The notes below the pieces were generated by a model. The model was not told the origin of the DNA and made no database searches. It saw only the letters and a list, made by a program, of their open reading frames with translations. From Sulfurospirillum diekertiae (lineage in GTDB: Bacteria; Campylobacterota; Campylobacteria; Campylobacterales; Sulfurospirillaceae): a stretch of 64,000 bases of DNA. Both the position numbers and the translations under genes were made by a program. The stretch lies in contig NZ_CP039734.2 of NCBI RefSeq assembly GCF_011769985.2, forward strand, positions 1,488,001 through 1,552,000. The letters run 5' to 3'. Shown here in pieces: positions 17,432-25,721 of this stretch (position 1 is its first letter; the number at the start of each line of letters is the position of its first letter).

Positions 17432-17995
17432 TTAGCCCGTAACGGTATCAATCCATTTAATGGAACATCCTTGTGAAGGATGCTGAATTTTAGGTGCATC
17501 TTGCTTACTAAACAGTAACATGATTGCCTCTCTTAAATCTTCCTCTTTCACACTACGCGCATCTTGCCAATTATCATCCAATCTTCCATGATAATAAAGT
17601 TTCTCTTCACTATCAAATAAAAAAATATCAGGAGTGCAGACAGCACCAAGATGTTTTGCCACACTTTGATTTTCATCAATAAGATAAGGAAACTCTAGGC
17701 CCATCTCTTTGATTTTATCGAGCATATGAGCGGGTGAATCTTCTGGGTAGTTAGGATGAATGTTTGGGTTGATCGCAACCGTGGTGATGTCAAGTTTTTT
17801 GGCAAACTCCGCAACGGCATTCAACCTCTTCCAAATAGCATTAGAGTAAGGGCAGTGGTTGCACATTACAGCAATCATAAATCCACCTTTACCAAACAGT
17901 TCTTTGCTTTTAAAAATTTTTCCATTTGGATCTTCAAGTTCAAAATGTTCCAGTTTATGACCTAGTTCCACTAAAGAGGAATGTATTAATGACAT
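17432..17995 (-). CDS. Thioredoxin-like (redoxin/AhpC-TSA family) protein
   Basis: Cytoplasmic protein of 187 residues with a redoxin fold: ELEDPNGKIFKSKELFG, then VMCNHCPYSNAIW carrying a CNHC pair in the peroxiredoxin/thioredoxin active-site position, and later VCTPDIFLFDSEEKLYYHGRLDD. No signal peptide is seen. This matches a widely spread thioredoxin-family group with CxHCPY motifs whose substrate is unknown. GGAGTAAGTC precedes the ATG. It follows pepD with a 3-bp gap, so they are co-transcribed. Confidence 0.82.
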   Translation of the reverse strand: MSLIHSSLVELGHKLEHFELEDPNGKIFKSKELFGKGGFMIAVMCNHCPYSNAIWKRLNAVAEFAKKLDITTVAINPNIHPNYPEDSPAHMLDKIKEMGLEFPYLIDENQSVAKHLGAVCTPDIFLFDSEEKLYYHGRLDDNWQDARSVKEEDLREAIMLLFSKQDAPKIQHPSQGCSIKWIDTVTG

Positions 17996-17998
17996 GAC

Positions 17999-19288
17999 TT
18001 ACTCCTTATAGGTATTAATGATATTTTGAACAATGAACGCTGTATTTGAAACAGAATTCATGTCACACTCTTCTCTTTGAGAATGAGGATAGCGAATCGT
18101 CGGTCCAATAGAAACTGCTTCTATTTTTTTAGCTTGACGCATGATCAACTCACCACACTCAAGTCCTGCATGAATCGCTTTAAAGGTGGCATGAGGATAA
18201 AACTCTTTCATCACACCTTGAACGCGTTGTGCGAAAAGTGTCATTTCAGGCTTCCACGCTCCATGCCATCCTTCTTGTACGGCATCAAAACCAAGCGCTT
18301 TAAAGAAGGCAACAGTTTCATGTGCCAGTATAGCCAAATTTTCATCATCCATTGCACGTGCTGCACAGTCAAATCGAAGCACACCTTCAAAATCGGAAAC
18401 AATACCAAGGTTGATACTCATAGAAGGAATATCAAGCTCTCGATCCCATTCACGAACACCTTGGGCAAAGGCACCCAAAGCCTTTATAATAGAGCTTGAT
18501 TGAGCAATATACTTTGTGTGTGAGCCCTTCTCCAAACTCTTTACATGTAAACGTGTATCTTCTACATGTAACGGTGTTTTGGATGCGACAATGGCTGTTG
18601 CACTTTTAGGAATGGCATTGCGCCTCTCCCCTCCATGCAATGAGACTAAAAGAACCTCGTGTTTCAAAAGCTCATACCCTAAAGCTTTAATTGCCGAAGG
18701 GATTTTTTTATCAATATCGACCCCTGAATGTCCCCCCGTAAAGTTAAACGCACTGATTTCATAGAGTTTAATCTCTTCATCCAATGGCATATACTGTAGT
18801 TTTAAAGAGGCAATGACATCCATGCCACCTGCACAGCCAATGTAAATTTCACCCTCTTCTTCTGCATCAAGATTGAGTAGATAGGAAGATTTTAAAGGAA
18901 GACGAAACTGCATAGCACCAATAAGCCCAACTTCTTCATCAACCGTAAAAAGGCACTCTAAATTTTCATTATGCTCCATGGCCCAAAACATAATGGCCAT
19001 GCCCATGCCATTATCAGCTCCCAGTGTAGAGTTCTTAGCTTTGACAAGCGTACCTTCCATGACAATCTCTATGGGATGGGTATTGCCAATACAGACCATA
19101 TCGTAGTGCGCTTGTAAGCAGACTTGAGGTGCCCCTTTATGGCATAAAATATTTCCTACATGATCTTCATGTACACCAAAACCAAGGGAATGGGCAAACT
19201 CACAGATATACTCTTTCATCTTTGTCGTATGATAGCTGCAACGCGGAATGGCAGTAATTGCTTTAAAATGCTCTAATATTGACTCCAT
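17999..19288 (-). CDS. pepD: Aminoacyl-histidine dipeptidase (M20, PepD-like)
   Basis: Metallopeptidase cleaving dipeptides such as Xaa-His. Metal ligands in order: LQAHYDMV (His61, Asp63), STLGADNGMG (Asp92), VDEEVG (Glu118/Glu119). The lid-domain segment FTGGHSGVDI and the C-terminal HAGLECG are also present. With 429 residues it is shorter than Escherichia coli PepD (about 485 aa), mostly in the dimerisation domain. Two palindrome copies (18540 and the degenerate 18562) lie 22 bp apart inside it, reading Leu-His-Val-Lys and Leu-His-Val-Glu. Confidence 0.9.
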   Translation of the reverse strand: MESILEHFKAITAIPRCSYHTTKMKEYICEFAHSLGFGVHEDHVGNILCHKGAPQVCLQAHYDMVCIGNTHPIEIVMEGTLVKAKNSTLGADNGMGMAIMFWAMEHNENLECLFTVDEEVGLIGAMQFRLPLKSSYLLNLDAEEEGEIYIGCAGGMDVIASLKLQYMPLDEEIKLYEISAFNFTGGHSGVDIDKKIPSAIKALGYELLKHEVLLVSLHGGERRNAIPKSATAIVASKTPLHVEDTRLHVKSLEKGSHTKYIAQSSSIIKALGAFAQGVREWDRELDIPSMSINLGIVSDFEGVLRFDCAARAMDDENLAILAHETVAFFKALGFDAVQEGWHGAWKPEMTLFAQRVQGVMKEFYPHATFKAIHAGLECGELIMRQAKKIEAVSIGPTIRYPHSQREECDMNSVSNTAFIVQNIINTYKE

Positions 19289-19333
19289 CTAAACCCTTGA
19301 AAATTTAATAAACGAAATGCTATTATACAACCC

Positions 19334-19564
19334 ATGAAAACAATATTAATTTTACTCACTGCCATACTTTTACAAGGCTGCGTCTATTTTAATGACCGAG
19401 GCGTATCGGGACGCTATTATAATGATTGCACAGAATATTACGATGGTATGGGTATTTACCATAAAGATTGTGATGAAAATATTGTCGACTATAAAACCGT
19501 AACAGATGGTGTTTCAAAAGGGGTCGATAAGAGTGTTAATGCTACCAAAAGCCTTTTTGAATAA
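19334..19564 (+). CDS. Small lipoprotein, 76 aa
   Basis: Starts MKTILILLTAILLQGCVYF: a short hydrophobic signal ending in a lipobox (LQGC), so lipid is likely attached at Cys16. The mature part of 60 residues is tyrosine- and aspartate-rich with four more cysteines or near-repeats of YDG/YND, and has no known domain. It lies 6 bp before cmoB and is divergent from pepD. Function unknown. Confidence 0.75.
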   Translation: MKTILILLTAILLQGCVYFNDRGVSGRYYNDCTEYYDGMGIYHKDCDENIVDYKTVTDGVSKGVDKSVNATKSLFE

Positions 19565-19570
19565 TCAGCG

Positions 19571-20471
19571 ATGAGTTTAGCAACAATCCGCCAAGAGCGT
19601 CTTGCTTGGCTAGAATGGAAAGATATTAAGCCGATGCGAGAGGCACTTACCTCTCTTCCTATGCTTGAAAATATCTCTTTTTCACTGGGCGATACTATCA
19701 CAATAAAAGCTTTACATGTAAAGTTTTTTGATCAAGAAAAAATTAGACAGTGTGCCCTCGCTCTCAGACCATGGCGCAAAGGTCCTTTTGAAATTCTTGA
19801 TACTTTTATTGATACTGAATGGCAAAGCTTCATCAAATACAATCTTTTAGAGCCTTACTTTAATCTCGAAGGAAAAGTCGTTGGTGATATTGGTTGTAAC
19901 AACGGCTACTATCTCTTTCGGATGCTTTCACAACGTCCTAAAAAACTCGTTGGTTTTGACCCTTCAGCCCTCTATAAAACACAATTTGATTTTATCAACC
20001 ATTTCATTCAAAGTGATATTGTCTATGAGATGCTTGGCGTTGAGCATCTGCCAGAGTATGAGCATAGATTTGACACGCTTTTTTGCTTAGGCGTTTTGTA
20101 CCATCGAAGCGATCCGATACAAACACTCAAAGCGCTCTACCAAGGTCTTAATCCTAACGGTGAGCTGATTTTAGATACCTTTATGATTGATGGAGACACA
20201 CCTGTGGCACTGTGCCCCTCAAAAACCTATTCAAAAATTCCTAATGTCTATTTTGTACCAACCATTCCAGCCCTTTATAACTGGCTAGAACGTGCAAAAA
20301 TTCAGAGATATTGAACTCTTGGAAATCAAAAAAACCGATGCCAATGAGCAGCGGAAAACAGAGTGGATTTATGGTGAAAGCTTGGAAGATTTTTTAGACC
20401 CAAATAACCCAGAACTCACTATCGAAGGATTTCCAGCACCCAAACGGGTTTATATTAAAGCAAAACGTTAA
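19571..20471 (+). pseudogene. cmoB: tRNA U34 carboxymethyltransferase, frameshifted near the end
   Basis: CmoB transfers carboxymethyl from carboxy-SAM to 5-hydroxyuridine-34 of tRNA, completing cmo5U. The first frame runs 19571-20314 and contains the methyltransferase motif [17 protein letters not shown] and [10 protein letters not shown]. It then ends with AKIQRY and a stop. Removing one A from the A5 run at 20296-20300 restores [17 protein letters not shown] and then KTEWIYGESLEDFLD to a stop at 20471, giving 299 aa, the normal size. cmoA, its partner, is intact at 41016-41726. The missing tail includes residues of the tRNA/substrate pocket, so the shortened form is probably inactive. Confidence 0.88.
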
Positions 20472-20483
20472 ATCCGTCGATTT
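20456..20483 (+). promoter_or_regulatory. Possible sigma-28 type promoter for the hotdog gene
   Basis: TAAA (20456-20459), 16 bp, then GTCGATTT (20476-20483) resembles the Campylobacter sigma-28 pattern TAAA-N15-GCCGATAA. The downstream gene resembles Cj0977, which is flagellar-regulated in Campylobacter jejuni. It overlaps the end of cmoB and would give a leader of about 140 nt. The match is partial. Confidence 0.3.
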
Positions 20484-20516
20484 GTTATCAATTATAAGTT
20501 TATTGTGGAAAATAAT

Positions 20517-20599
20517 TATAGCGCCTAGGTGCGCAGGCTCTCTGCCAAAGAGAACTCAATGTTAACGCAATTTTTAAAGCTTTGCATTAAAAGCGTGTC
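20517..20599 (+). repeat. Dispersed structured leader element, copy 1
   Basis: An 80-90 nt element between cmoB and the hotdog gene. It contains a GCGC...GCGC hairpin (20521-20534), a second hairpin with stem CTCT/AGAG around GCCAA, then AAAGCTTTGCATTAAAAGCGTGT. It aligns over its whole length with the sequence upstream of hspR (54685-54769, opposite strand), and the second stem changes on both sides between the copies (CTCT/AGAG here, TTCT/AGAA there). It lies about 30 nt before the downstream start codon. Confidence 0.65.
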
Positions 20600-20630
20600 A
20601 AAAAAATAAAAATAATAGCAAGGATGCTAA

Positions 20631-21176
20631 ATGGTAAAGAGTAAAGCGGGTTTAGTTCAAGAGATGCTTGACAACACCACTAATTTTGATGATGAGTCAG
20701 ACAATCAGGATGAAAGTTCGCTCGATTCTACCAATTTTTTAAATGATGATCTCAAAACTCACATTAAAATTAAAAGTACTCTTGTGGGAAACCTCACAGA
20801 ACTGAGTAAAAATAGCTCCAAAGTCCTTTTGCAAACAACCCATGAAATGAGTGTCGATGAATTTGGTTTGATTCACAGTGGTTTTCTTTTTGGTTCAGCA
20901 GAATATGCGGCTGTTGCGGCTGTTAATGAACCCAATGTTGTCGTCATTGGATGCCGTTCTAAATTTTTTGCACCTGCCAAAGTGGGCGATATTGTCAACT
21001 TTGAGGCTAAAGGTCGTTTTGAAGATGCCCGTAAAAGAGAGATCAAAGTTATCGGTACCATTAATGAAATAAAGGTTTTTGAAGGTATTTTTCAAGCCGT
21101 TTTATTAGAACACCATATTCTTGAAACCAAAATTGAAGAGCTTCAAGCAAGCTTCAGTCCCAAAGAGTTTTCATAG
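20631..21176 (+). CDS. Hotdog-fold (PaaI-like) protein, Cj0977-like
   Basis: A 181-residue protein with an acidic, probably disordered first 50 residues followed by a single hotdog domain: the helix segment DEFGLIHSGFLFGSAEYAAVAAV and the strands VVIGCRSKFFAPAKVGD and RKREIKVIGTI. It resembles Campylobacter jejuni Cj0977, a hotdog protein of the flagellar regulon needed for invasion whose ligand is thought to be an acyl-CoA. No clear thioesterase catalytic residue can be assigned. It converges with the next gene, stops overlapping by 6 bp. The 5' gap holds the dispersed element and a possible sigma-28 site. Confidence 0.8.
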   Translation: MVKSKAGLVQEMLDNTTNFDDESDNQDESSLDSTNFLNDDLKTHIKIKSTLVGNLTELSKNSSKVLLQTTHEMSVDEFGLIHSGFLFGSAEYAAVAAVNEPNVVVIGCRSKFFAPAKVGDIVNFEAKGRFEDARKREIKVIGTINEIKVFEGIFQAVLLEHHILETKIEELQASFSPKEFS

Positions 21177-21764
21177 AAAATTAAACCAATACGGCACGTT
21201 TTGTTGCTCAATTTTAAGTGTCGTACTTTCTCCATGCCCTGGAAAAATTTTCCAATCAGCATCAATTTTTAAAAATTTTTCCAGACTTTGACGCATTTGG
21301 TCAGCATTGCTGTACGGAAAATCATATCGACCAATCGAATTTTTAAAAATAAAATCTCCACTAAAAAGAGTATTATCAATTAAAATGGCACTGCAACCGG
21401 GTGTATGCCCTGGAAAATGAAAAAATTTGACACATATACCTTCAATATCAAAACTCTCATCACCCACAACTTTTACATTTGCATAACTAGGAGGCGTTCC
21501 TTGTCCAAAGGGATCATCTTCAAGCATAAAACAATCATCTACAGGCGCATAAATTGGGATGTTTAATTGAGCTGAAAGTTCAGCATTACTCCATACGTGA
21601 TCAAAATGACCATGCGTATTTAAAATAGCGATAGGATGATGCACATTGCGTAAAACCCAACTTGTTGCTTCCATTCCCGGGTCAATAATAAGCTCTTTGT
21701 CATAAATAGTAATGATATAACAATTGGTTCCGTATGCCCCACATGCTCTACTTTTGATTTGCAT
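21171..21764 (-). CDS. Metallo-beta-lactamase-fold hydrolase (glyoxalase II-like)
   Basis: Cytoplasmic hydrolase of 197 residues with the binuclear metal motif NTHGHFDHVW, later FHFPGHTPGCSAIL (third His), LFSGDFIFK (bridging Asp) and FPGHGEST. This is the layout of the short YcbL-type glyoxalase II relatives rather than the full GloB, which has an extra C-terminal domain. The substrate is unknown; thioester hydrolysis is the usual assignment. The ATG at 21764 lacks a strong ribosome site. Confidence 0.85.
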   Translation of the reverse strand: MQIKSRACGAYGTNCYIITIYDKELIIDPGMEATSWVLRNVHHPIAILNTHGHFDHVWSNAELSAQLNIPIYAPVDDCFMLEDDPFGQGTPPSYANVKVVGDESFDIEGICVKFFHFPGHTPGCSAILIDNTLFSGDFIFKNSIGRYDFPYSNADQMRQSLEKFLKIDADWKIFPGHGESTTLKIEQQNVPYWFNFL

Positions 21765-21898
21765 TAGCTACTTCTTTTATGAATTTCTAAAATTTTAACA
21801 CATCTCATCTTATTTTGCTTTAGAAGCTTAAAAGATTGCATTAATTTTAAGTTTAGTATAATTAATCTATTGCTTAAATTGATTACGAGGTTACTGCT

Positions 21899-22666
21899 AT
21901 GAATAAATACCAATCTATCGAAAATTATTTAGTTAAGTTTCTTCAAGATGAGGTGCGAAAAGCTGGTTTTTCCAAAGTCGTTTTAGGAATTAGTGGTGGC
22001 GTAGATTCGGCTGTTGTTGCCATTCTTGCCCACAAAGCTTTTAAAGATAATCTTTTAGGCATCATGCTTCCAGCCTCTACTTCAAGTAGTGCAAGCTTTG
22101 AACATGCAAGCGAACTTACTCAGAAATTTGGTATCAAAACTGAAAAAATCCCTGTTGGTCCTCTTGTTGATACCTACTTCCACGATAAAAAAGATGCTTC
22201 AAAACTTCGCATTGGTAATTTTAGTGCACGCATGCGTATGGCAGTTCTTTACGATATTTCTGCACGTGAAAATGCTCTCGTGTTGGGAACAGGAAACAAA
22301 AGTGAAATCTTACTTGGATACGGCACTATTTTTGGTGACCTTGCCTGCGCAATCAACCCCATTGGCGAACTTTATAAAACAGAAATATTTGAATTTGCAG
22401 CACACCTTGGTGTACCAAACTCTATTCTTACCAAGGCACCATCGGCTGATCTTTGGGAAGACCAAAGTGATGAGGGAGAGTTTGGATTTAGTTACGCACA
22501 AATTGACAAAGTGCTTTACGCTCACATAGAAGAACACAAAGATAAAGAAGCTCTCCTTGCTGCTGGCTTTGAAAAAGAGCTTGTTGAAATGGCATTAGAG
22601 CGTATTGCAAGCAATCTTTTTAAAGGAAAACTTCCAACCATTGCTGATTTATCAGCGGTAAAATAA
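21899..22666 (+). CDS. nadE: NAD+ synthase, ammonia-dependent
   Basis: Amidates nicotinic acid adenine dinucleotide to NAD+. The 255 residues correspond to the single-domain form without a glutaminase, so free ammonia is used. The P-loop GISGGVDSAVVA, the KIPVGPLVD segment and GTGNKSEILLGYGTIFGD are visible. A good -10 (TATAAT) lies about 40 bp upstream. It starts a plus-strand unit with the DegT-like gene (9-bp gap) and lpxK. Confidence 0.95.
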   Translation: MNKYQSIENYLVKFLQDEVRKAGFSKVVLGISGGVDSAVVAILAHKAFKDNLLGIMLPASTSSSASFEHASELTQKFGIKTEKIPVGPLVDTYFHDKKDASKLRIGNFSARMRMAVLYDISARENALVLGTGNKSEILLGYGTIFGDLACAINPIGELYKTEIFEFAAHLGVPNSILTKAPSADLWEDQSDEGEFGFSYAQIDKVLYAHIEEHKDKEALLAAGFEKELVEMALERIASNLFKGKLPTIADLSAVK

Positions 22667-22675
22667 AGGATAAAC

Positions 22676-23809
22676 ATGAAAGAAATACCATTTTATAAAC
22701 CATTTATCGATCAAAGAGAAAAAACACTTATCAATGAAGTTTTGGATTTGGAAAAAGCTAACAAAGTCGAAACACTCGAGAAAGAGTTTATAAAATATAC
22801 TAACTGTGGCGATGCCATCTCAACGGTGAATGGAACAGCTGCCATGCATCTTGCTATGTGTGCCTTAGATCTTAAACGCGGTGATAAAATTATCTGTTCG
22901 GTCAATGCTTTTCCTTCCGTTGCAGAAGTGGTTCGTCACTTTGACGCTGAACCTATTTTTGTGGACATTGATAAAGATGATTTCAACATCGATATTGAAC
23001 AATTAGAGAGTGTCCTTAAAAACAATAAAGCTAAAAAACTTAAAGGTGCATTCATCAGCCATATTGCTGGGCAACCTGCTGAACTTTCAAAAATCTATGA
23101 GTTAGCGAAGCAATATGACATTAAAATTGTCGAAGATGCAACAGCAGCACTAGGTGCTACGTATAAGGGGCAAAAAATAGGCGCTCTTGACGCCGACATT
23201 ACCGTTTTTCGTTTCAATCCACAATCTAATAATTCTGTATCCAGTGCGGGTATTATGACGACTAAAGATCCTGAACTTTCAGAACGTGCACGCCTTCTTC
23301 GTAACCATGCCCTTGTAGGAGACGGTTGGGACAAATTTGGTAACCTTGGTTATGTCTATGATGTGGTTGATATTGGATTAAAATATGACCTCAATGAACT
23401 TAATGCAGCTTTTGCAATCGGTCAATTGGAAAAAAATGAAAGCTTTATTGAGCGAAGACTCGAAATTGCTGATATTTATAACCGTGAGCTTGCCTCATGT
23501 CCACATGTTTCTACGCCGATTAAAAAACGTGATCATACTTATGCACAGTACATCATCAAAATTGATAAAAATAGAGATAATTTTGCAAAAGAGCTTAAAG
23601 AGCGAGGTATTTACACAGGGCTTCACTACATTCCATTACACCTTTTAAGCTACTATAAGCATAAATACAACTTGCGTGTCAATGATTTTCCAAAAGCACT
23701 CAGCAATTATCAACAAATTTTATCACTACCAATCTACTCAAGCCTCAGTGATAAAGATGTTCTTCACATTTGTGAACAAATCAAAGAGATTGCTAAGAAC
23801 CGTGTTTAA
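22676..23809 (+). CDS. DegT/DnrJ/EryC1/StrS family protein lacking the PLP lysine
   Basis: Sugar aminotransferase fold, 377 residues, between nadE and lpxK. The family's start FYKPFIDQREKTLINEVL, the nucleotide-sugar/PLP loop VNGTAAMHLA and the PLP aspartate in VEDATAALGATYKGQKIG are present. However, the usual FSFHPTKNITTGEGG motif reads FRFNPQSNNSVSSAG, so the Schiff-base lysine is Ser184. Normal transamination therefore seems impossible. In ColD-type dehydratases a His stands in this place; here it is Ser, so the reaction, if any, is unknown. The frame is intact and codon use is like its neighbours, which argues against simple decay. Confidence 0.85.
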   Translation: MKEIPFYKPFIDQREKTLINEVLDLEKANKVETLEKEFIKYTNCGDAISTVNGTAAMHLAMCALDLKRGDKIICSVNAFPSVAEVVRHFDAEPIFVDIDKDDFNIDIEQLESVLKNNKAKKLKGAFISHIAGQPAELSKIYELAKQYDIKIVEDATAALGATYKGQKIGALDADITVFRFNPQSNNSVSSAGIMTTKDPELSERARLLRNHALVGDGWDKFGNLGYVYDVVDIGLKYDLNELNAAFAIGQLEKNESFIERRLEIADIYNRELASCPHVSTPIKKRDHTYAQYIIKIDKNRDNFAKELKERGIYTGLHYIPLHLLSYYKHKYNLRVNDFPKALSNYQQILSLPIYSSLSDKDVLHICEQIKEIAKNRV

Positions 23810-24740
23810 CCGTTCACGTTTTGTTCTATGGGTAGAAGCCTATCTCTTCTACCCAACTTCTTTATTTCAACGATTTTTATCTTATCTGTTCCTACCATTA
23901 AGTGCCCTTTACTGCGCTATTGTTTTATCAAAGCGTTTCTTTGGCAGAAGAAGAAAGCTTTTTTTTACAATTCCTATCATCAGTATAGGCAATCTTACCG
24001 TTGGTGGCAATGGTAAAACACCTTTTTGTATCGCCTTAGCCAAAAATCGTGACCATGTTGCTATTGTTCTTAGGGGATATGGGCGTAAATCACATGGACT
24101 CATTCTTGTCTCAGATAATGGTCAAATTATGTGCGATGCACCAGCTAGTGGTGATGAAGCAATGCTGTATGCCAAATCTTTACCAAAATCAACCGTTATT
24201 GTGAGTGAAGATCGTGTGGAAGCCATTCGCTTTGCAAAGAAAAAAGGTGCAAAAATTGTCTTTTTGGATGACGGTTTTTCCAAAAGTTTTATTCATAAAA
24301 TTGATATTTTAGTCAAACCAAATCCCGAACCAGCAAACAATTTTTGTCTCCCCAGTGGACCATATCGTGAACCAAGATTTCTTTACCAATATGCTGATCT
24401 TGTTATCTCAGAAGATATGGATTTTAAACGTCATGTTGAGGTCATTAATCCTAGTGAAAGAATGCTTCTCGTAACAGCTATCTCCAAACCTAGTCGTTTG
24501 GATGCTTATCTGCCCGACAATGTTGTTGGAAAAGTTAGTTTTGAAGACCATTATATGTACTCAGAAAAAGAGCTTGAAATTCTCCTTCATGAACATAAAG
24601 CGACGACCATTTTAACCACACAAAAAGATGCCGTTAAAATGGCTACCTTTGACATCCCACTCTCTCTTCTTAAACTTGAAGTCGAAATCTTCCCTGAAAC
24701 ACTCGCAAAAATAAACACACTTTTAGCTCCTAAACGCTAA
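23802..24740 (+). CDS. lpxK: Tetraacyldisaccharide 4'-kinase
   Basis: Inner-membrane kinase phosphorylating the 4' position of the lipid A precursor. I chose the GTG at 23802, overlapping the upstream stop by 8 bp, because the product (312 aa) then begins FNRSRFVLWVEAYLF like Campylobacter LpxK. An ATG at 23676 would lie deep inside the DegT gene. A hydrophobic helix (about residues 24-42) anchors it to the membrane; SIGNLTVGGNGKTP is the P-loop, followed by RGYGRKSHG and DEAMLYAKSLP. Confidence 0.9.
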   Translation: MFNRSRFVLWVEAYLFYPTSLFQRFLSYLFLPLSALYCAIVLSKRFFGRRRKLFFTIPIISIGNLTVGGNGKTPFCIALAKNRDHVAIVLRGYGRKSHGLILVSDNGQIMCDAPASGDEAMLYAKSLPKSTVIVSEDRVEAIRFAKKKGAKIVFLDDGFSKSFIHKIDILVKPNPEPANNFCLPSGPYREPRFLYQYADLVISEDMDFKRHVEVINPSERMLLVTAISKPSRLDAYLPDNVVGKVSFEDHYMYSEKELEILLHEHKATTILTTQKDAVKMATFDIPLSLLKLEVEIFPETLAKINTLLAPKR

Positions 24741-24773
24741 AATAAGGCTTTAACCTTTATACAAGGATTTGCT

Positions 24774-25625
24774 GTGCAACATAAAATACACCAAGCACAA
24801 ATCTTGATGGACGCATTGCCGTACATTAAACTTTTTAATAAAAAAACCATCGTCATTAAATACGGTGGCGCCGCACAAATCAACCCCGAACTCAAAGAGC
24901 AGTTTGCAAAAGATATTGTCCTACTTTATCTTGTGGGAATCAAGCCTATCATTATCCATGGCGGCGGTAAAAAAATCAATGCCCTACTCGATAAACTTGA
25001 AGTCAAAAGTAGCTTTGTGGATGGACTTCGTGTGACAGATGACCAAGTGATGGAAGTGGTCGAAATGGTGCTCAGTGGAAGTATCAATAAAGAAATCACG
25101 ACCCTACTTAATCATCATGGCGCCAAAGCCATTGGCATTACGGGCAAAGATGCCAATTTTATCCATGCGCGCCCCATGGACGATGGTAAATACGGACTTG
25201 TAGGCGATATTACAAAGATCGACAAGAAAGTGCTCAAGCATCTTATGCGTGAAAAATTCATCCCTGTCATCGCCCCCATTGCAGCGGGTGATGATATCAA
25301 TCATCCCGGTTATAACATTAACGCAGATTTAGCCGCCAGTAAAATTGCTGTGGCAATGCAAGCCAAAAAAATCATCTTCCTCACAGACACCCCCGGTGTT
25401 TTAGATAAAGAGGGAAATCTCATCTCCAGCCTTGATAAAACCAAAATCAAAGCCCTTAAAAAAGATGGTACGATCAGTGGCGGAATGATCCCAAAACTAG
25501 ACGCGTGTTTAGAAACTGTGCGTGGAGGGGTTGAATGCGCACACATCATTGATGGAAGAGTTCAACACTCCATTTTATTAGAGCTCTTTACCAAAGATGG
25601 TATTGGCACGATTATTAAAGAATAA
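24774..25625 (+). CDS. argB: Acetylglutamate kinase
   Basis: Phosphorylates N-acetylglutamate in arginine synthesis. The 283 residues start at a GTG (24774) with AAGGATTT before it. Motifs: VIKYGGAAQ, IIHGGGKKINALL, NINADLAASKIAVAM and SGGMIPKLDACLETV, the last being the ATP/lysine loop. The N-terminal helix of about 20 residues resembles that of arginine-inhibited hexameric enzymes, suggesting feedback inhibition. No other arg genes are adjacent. Confidence 0.96.
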   Translation: MQHKIHQAQILMDALPYIKLFNKKTIVIKYGGAAQINPELKEQFAKDIVLLYLVGIKPIIIHGGGKKINALLDKLEVKSSFVDGLRVTDDQVMEVVEMVLSGSINKEITTLLNHHGAKAIGITGKDANFIHARPMDDGKYGLVGDITKIDKKVLKHLMREKFIPVIAPIAAGDDINHPGYNINADLAASKIAVAMQAKKIIFLTDTPGVLDKEGNLISSLDKTKIKALKKDGTISGGMIPKLDACLETVRGGVECAHIIDGRVQHSILLELFTKDGIGTIIKE

Positions 25626-25654
25626 AATTAAATTCTGTCAACATTGTTGGCAAG

Positions 25655-25705
25655 TTTCAGTGCCGAGAGGCTAACGTAGCTAAAAGAGCGTTGCTTTTTT
25701 AGTGT
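25655..25705 (+). repeat. Diverged copy of the dispersed leader element, upstream of thrC
   Basis: TGCCGAGAG...GCTAACGTAGCT...GAGCGTTGC...AGTGT aligns in order with TGCCGAAGA...GTTAGCGTAGCT...GAAGCTTTGC...GCGTGT of the hspR copy, but with a shortened middle. It has the same orientation relative to the following gene and ends 16 bp before the thrC start. GGCA...TGCC (about 25650-25664) can form a small hairpin. Confidence 0.4.
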
Positions 25706-25721
25706 ATAGAAATTAGTAAGG

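Noticed and set aside
20517-20599. Possible integron attC-type site (GTTAACG/GTTAGCG words in the dispersed element)
   Set aside because: No matching inverse core site at the other end, no integrase gene, and neighbours are ordinary chromosomal genes.
23676-23801. Extension of lpxK upstream to an ATG at 23676
   Set aside because: It lies entirely within the DegT-family gene and the added residues do not resemble LpxK; the GTG at 23802 fits family length and start.
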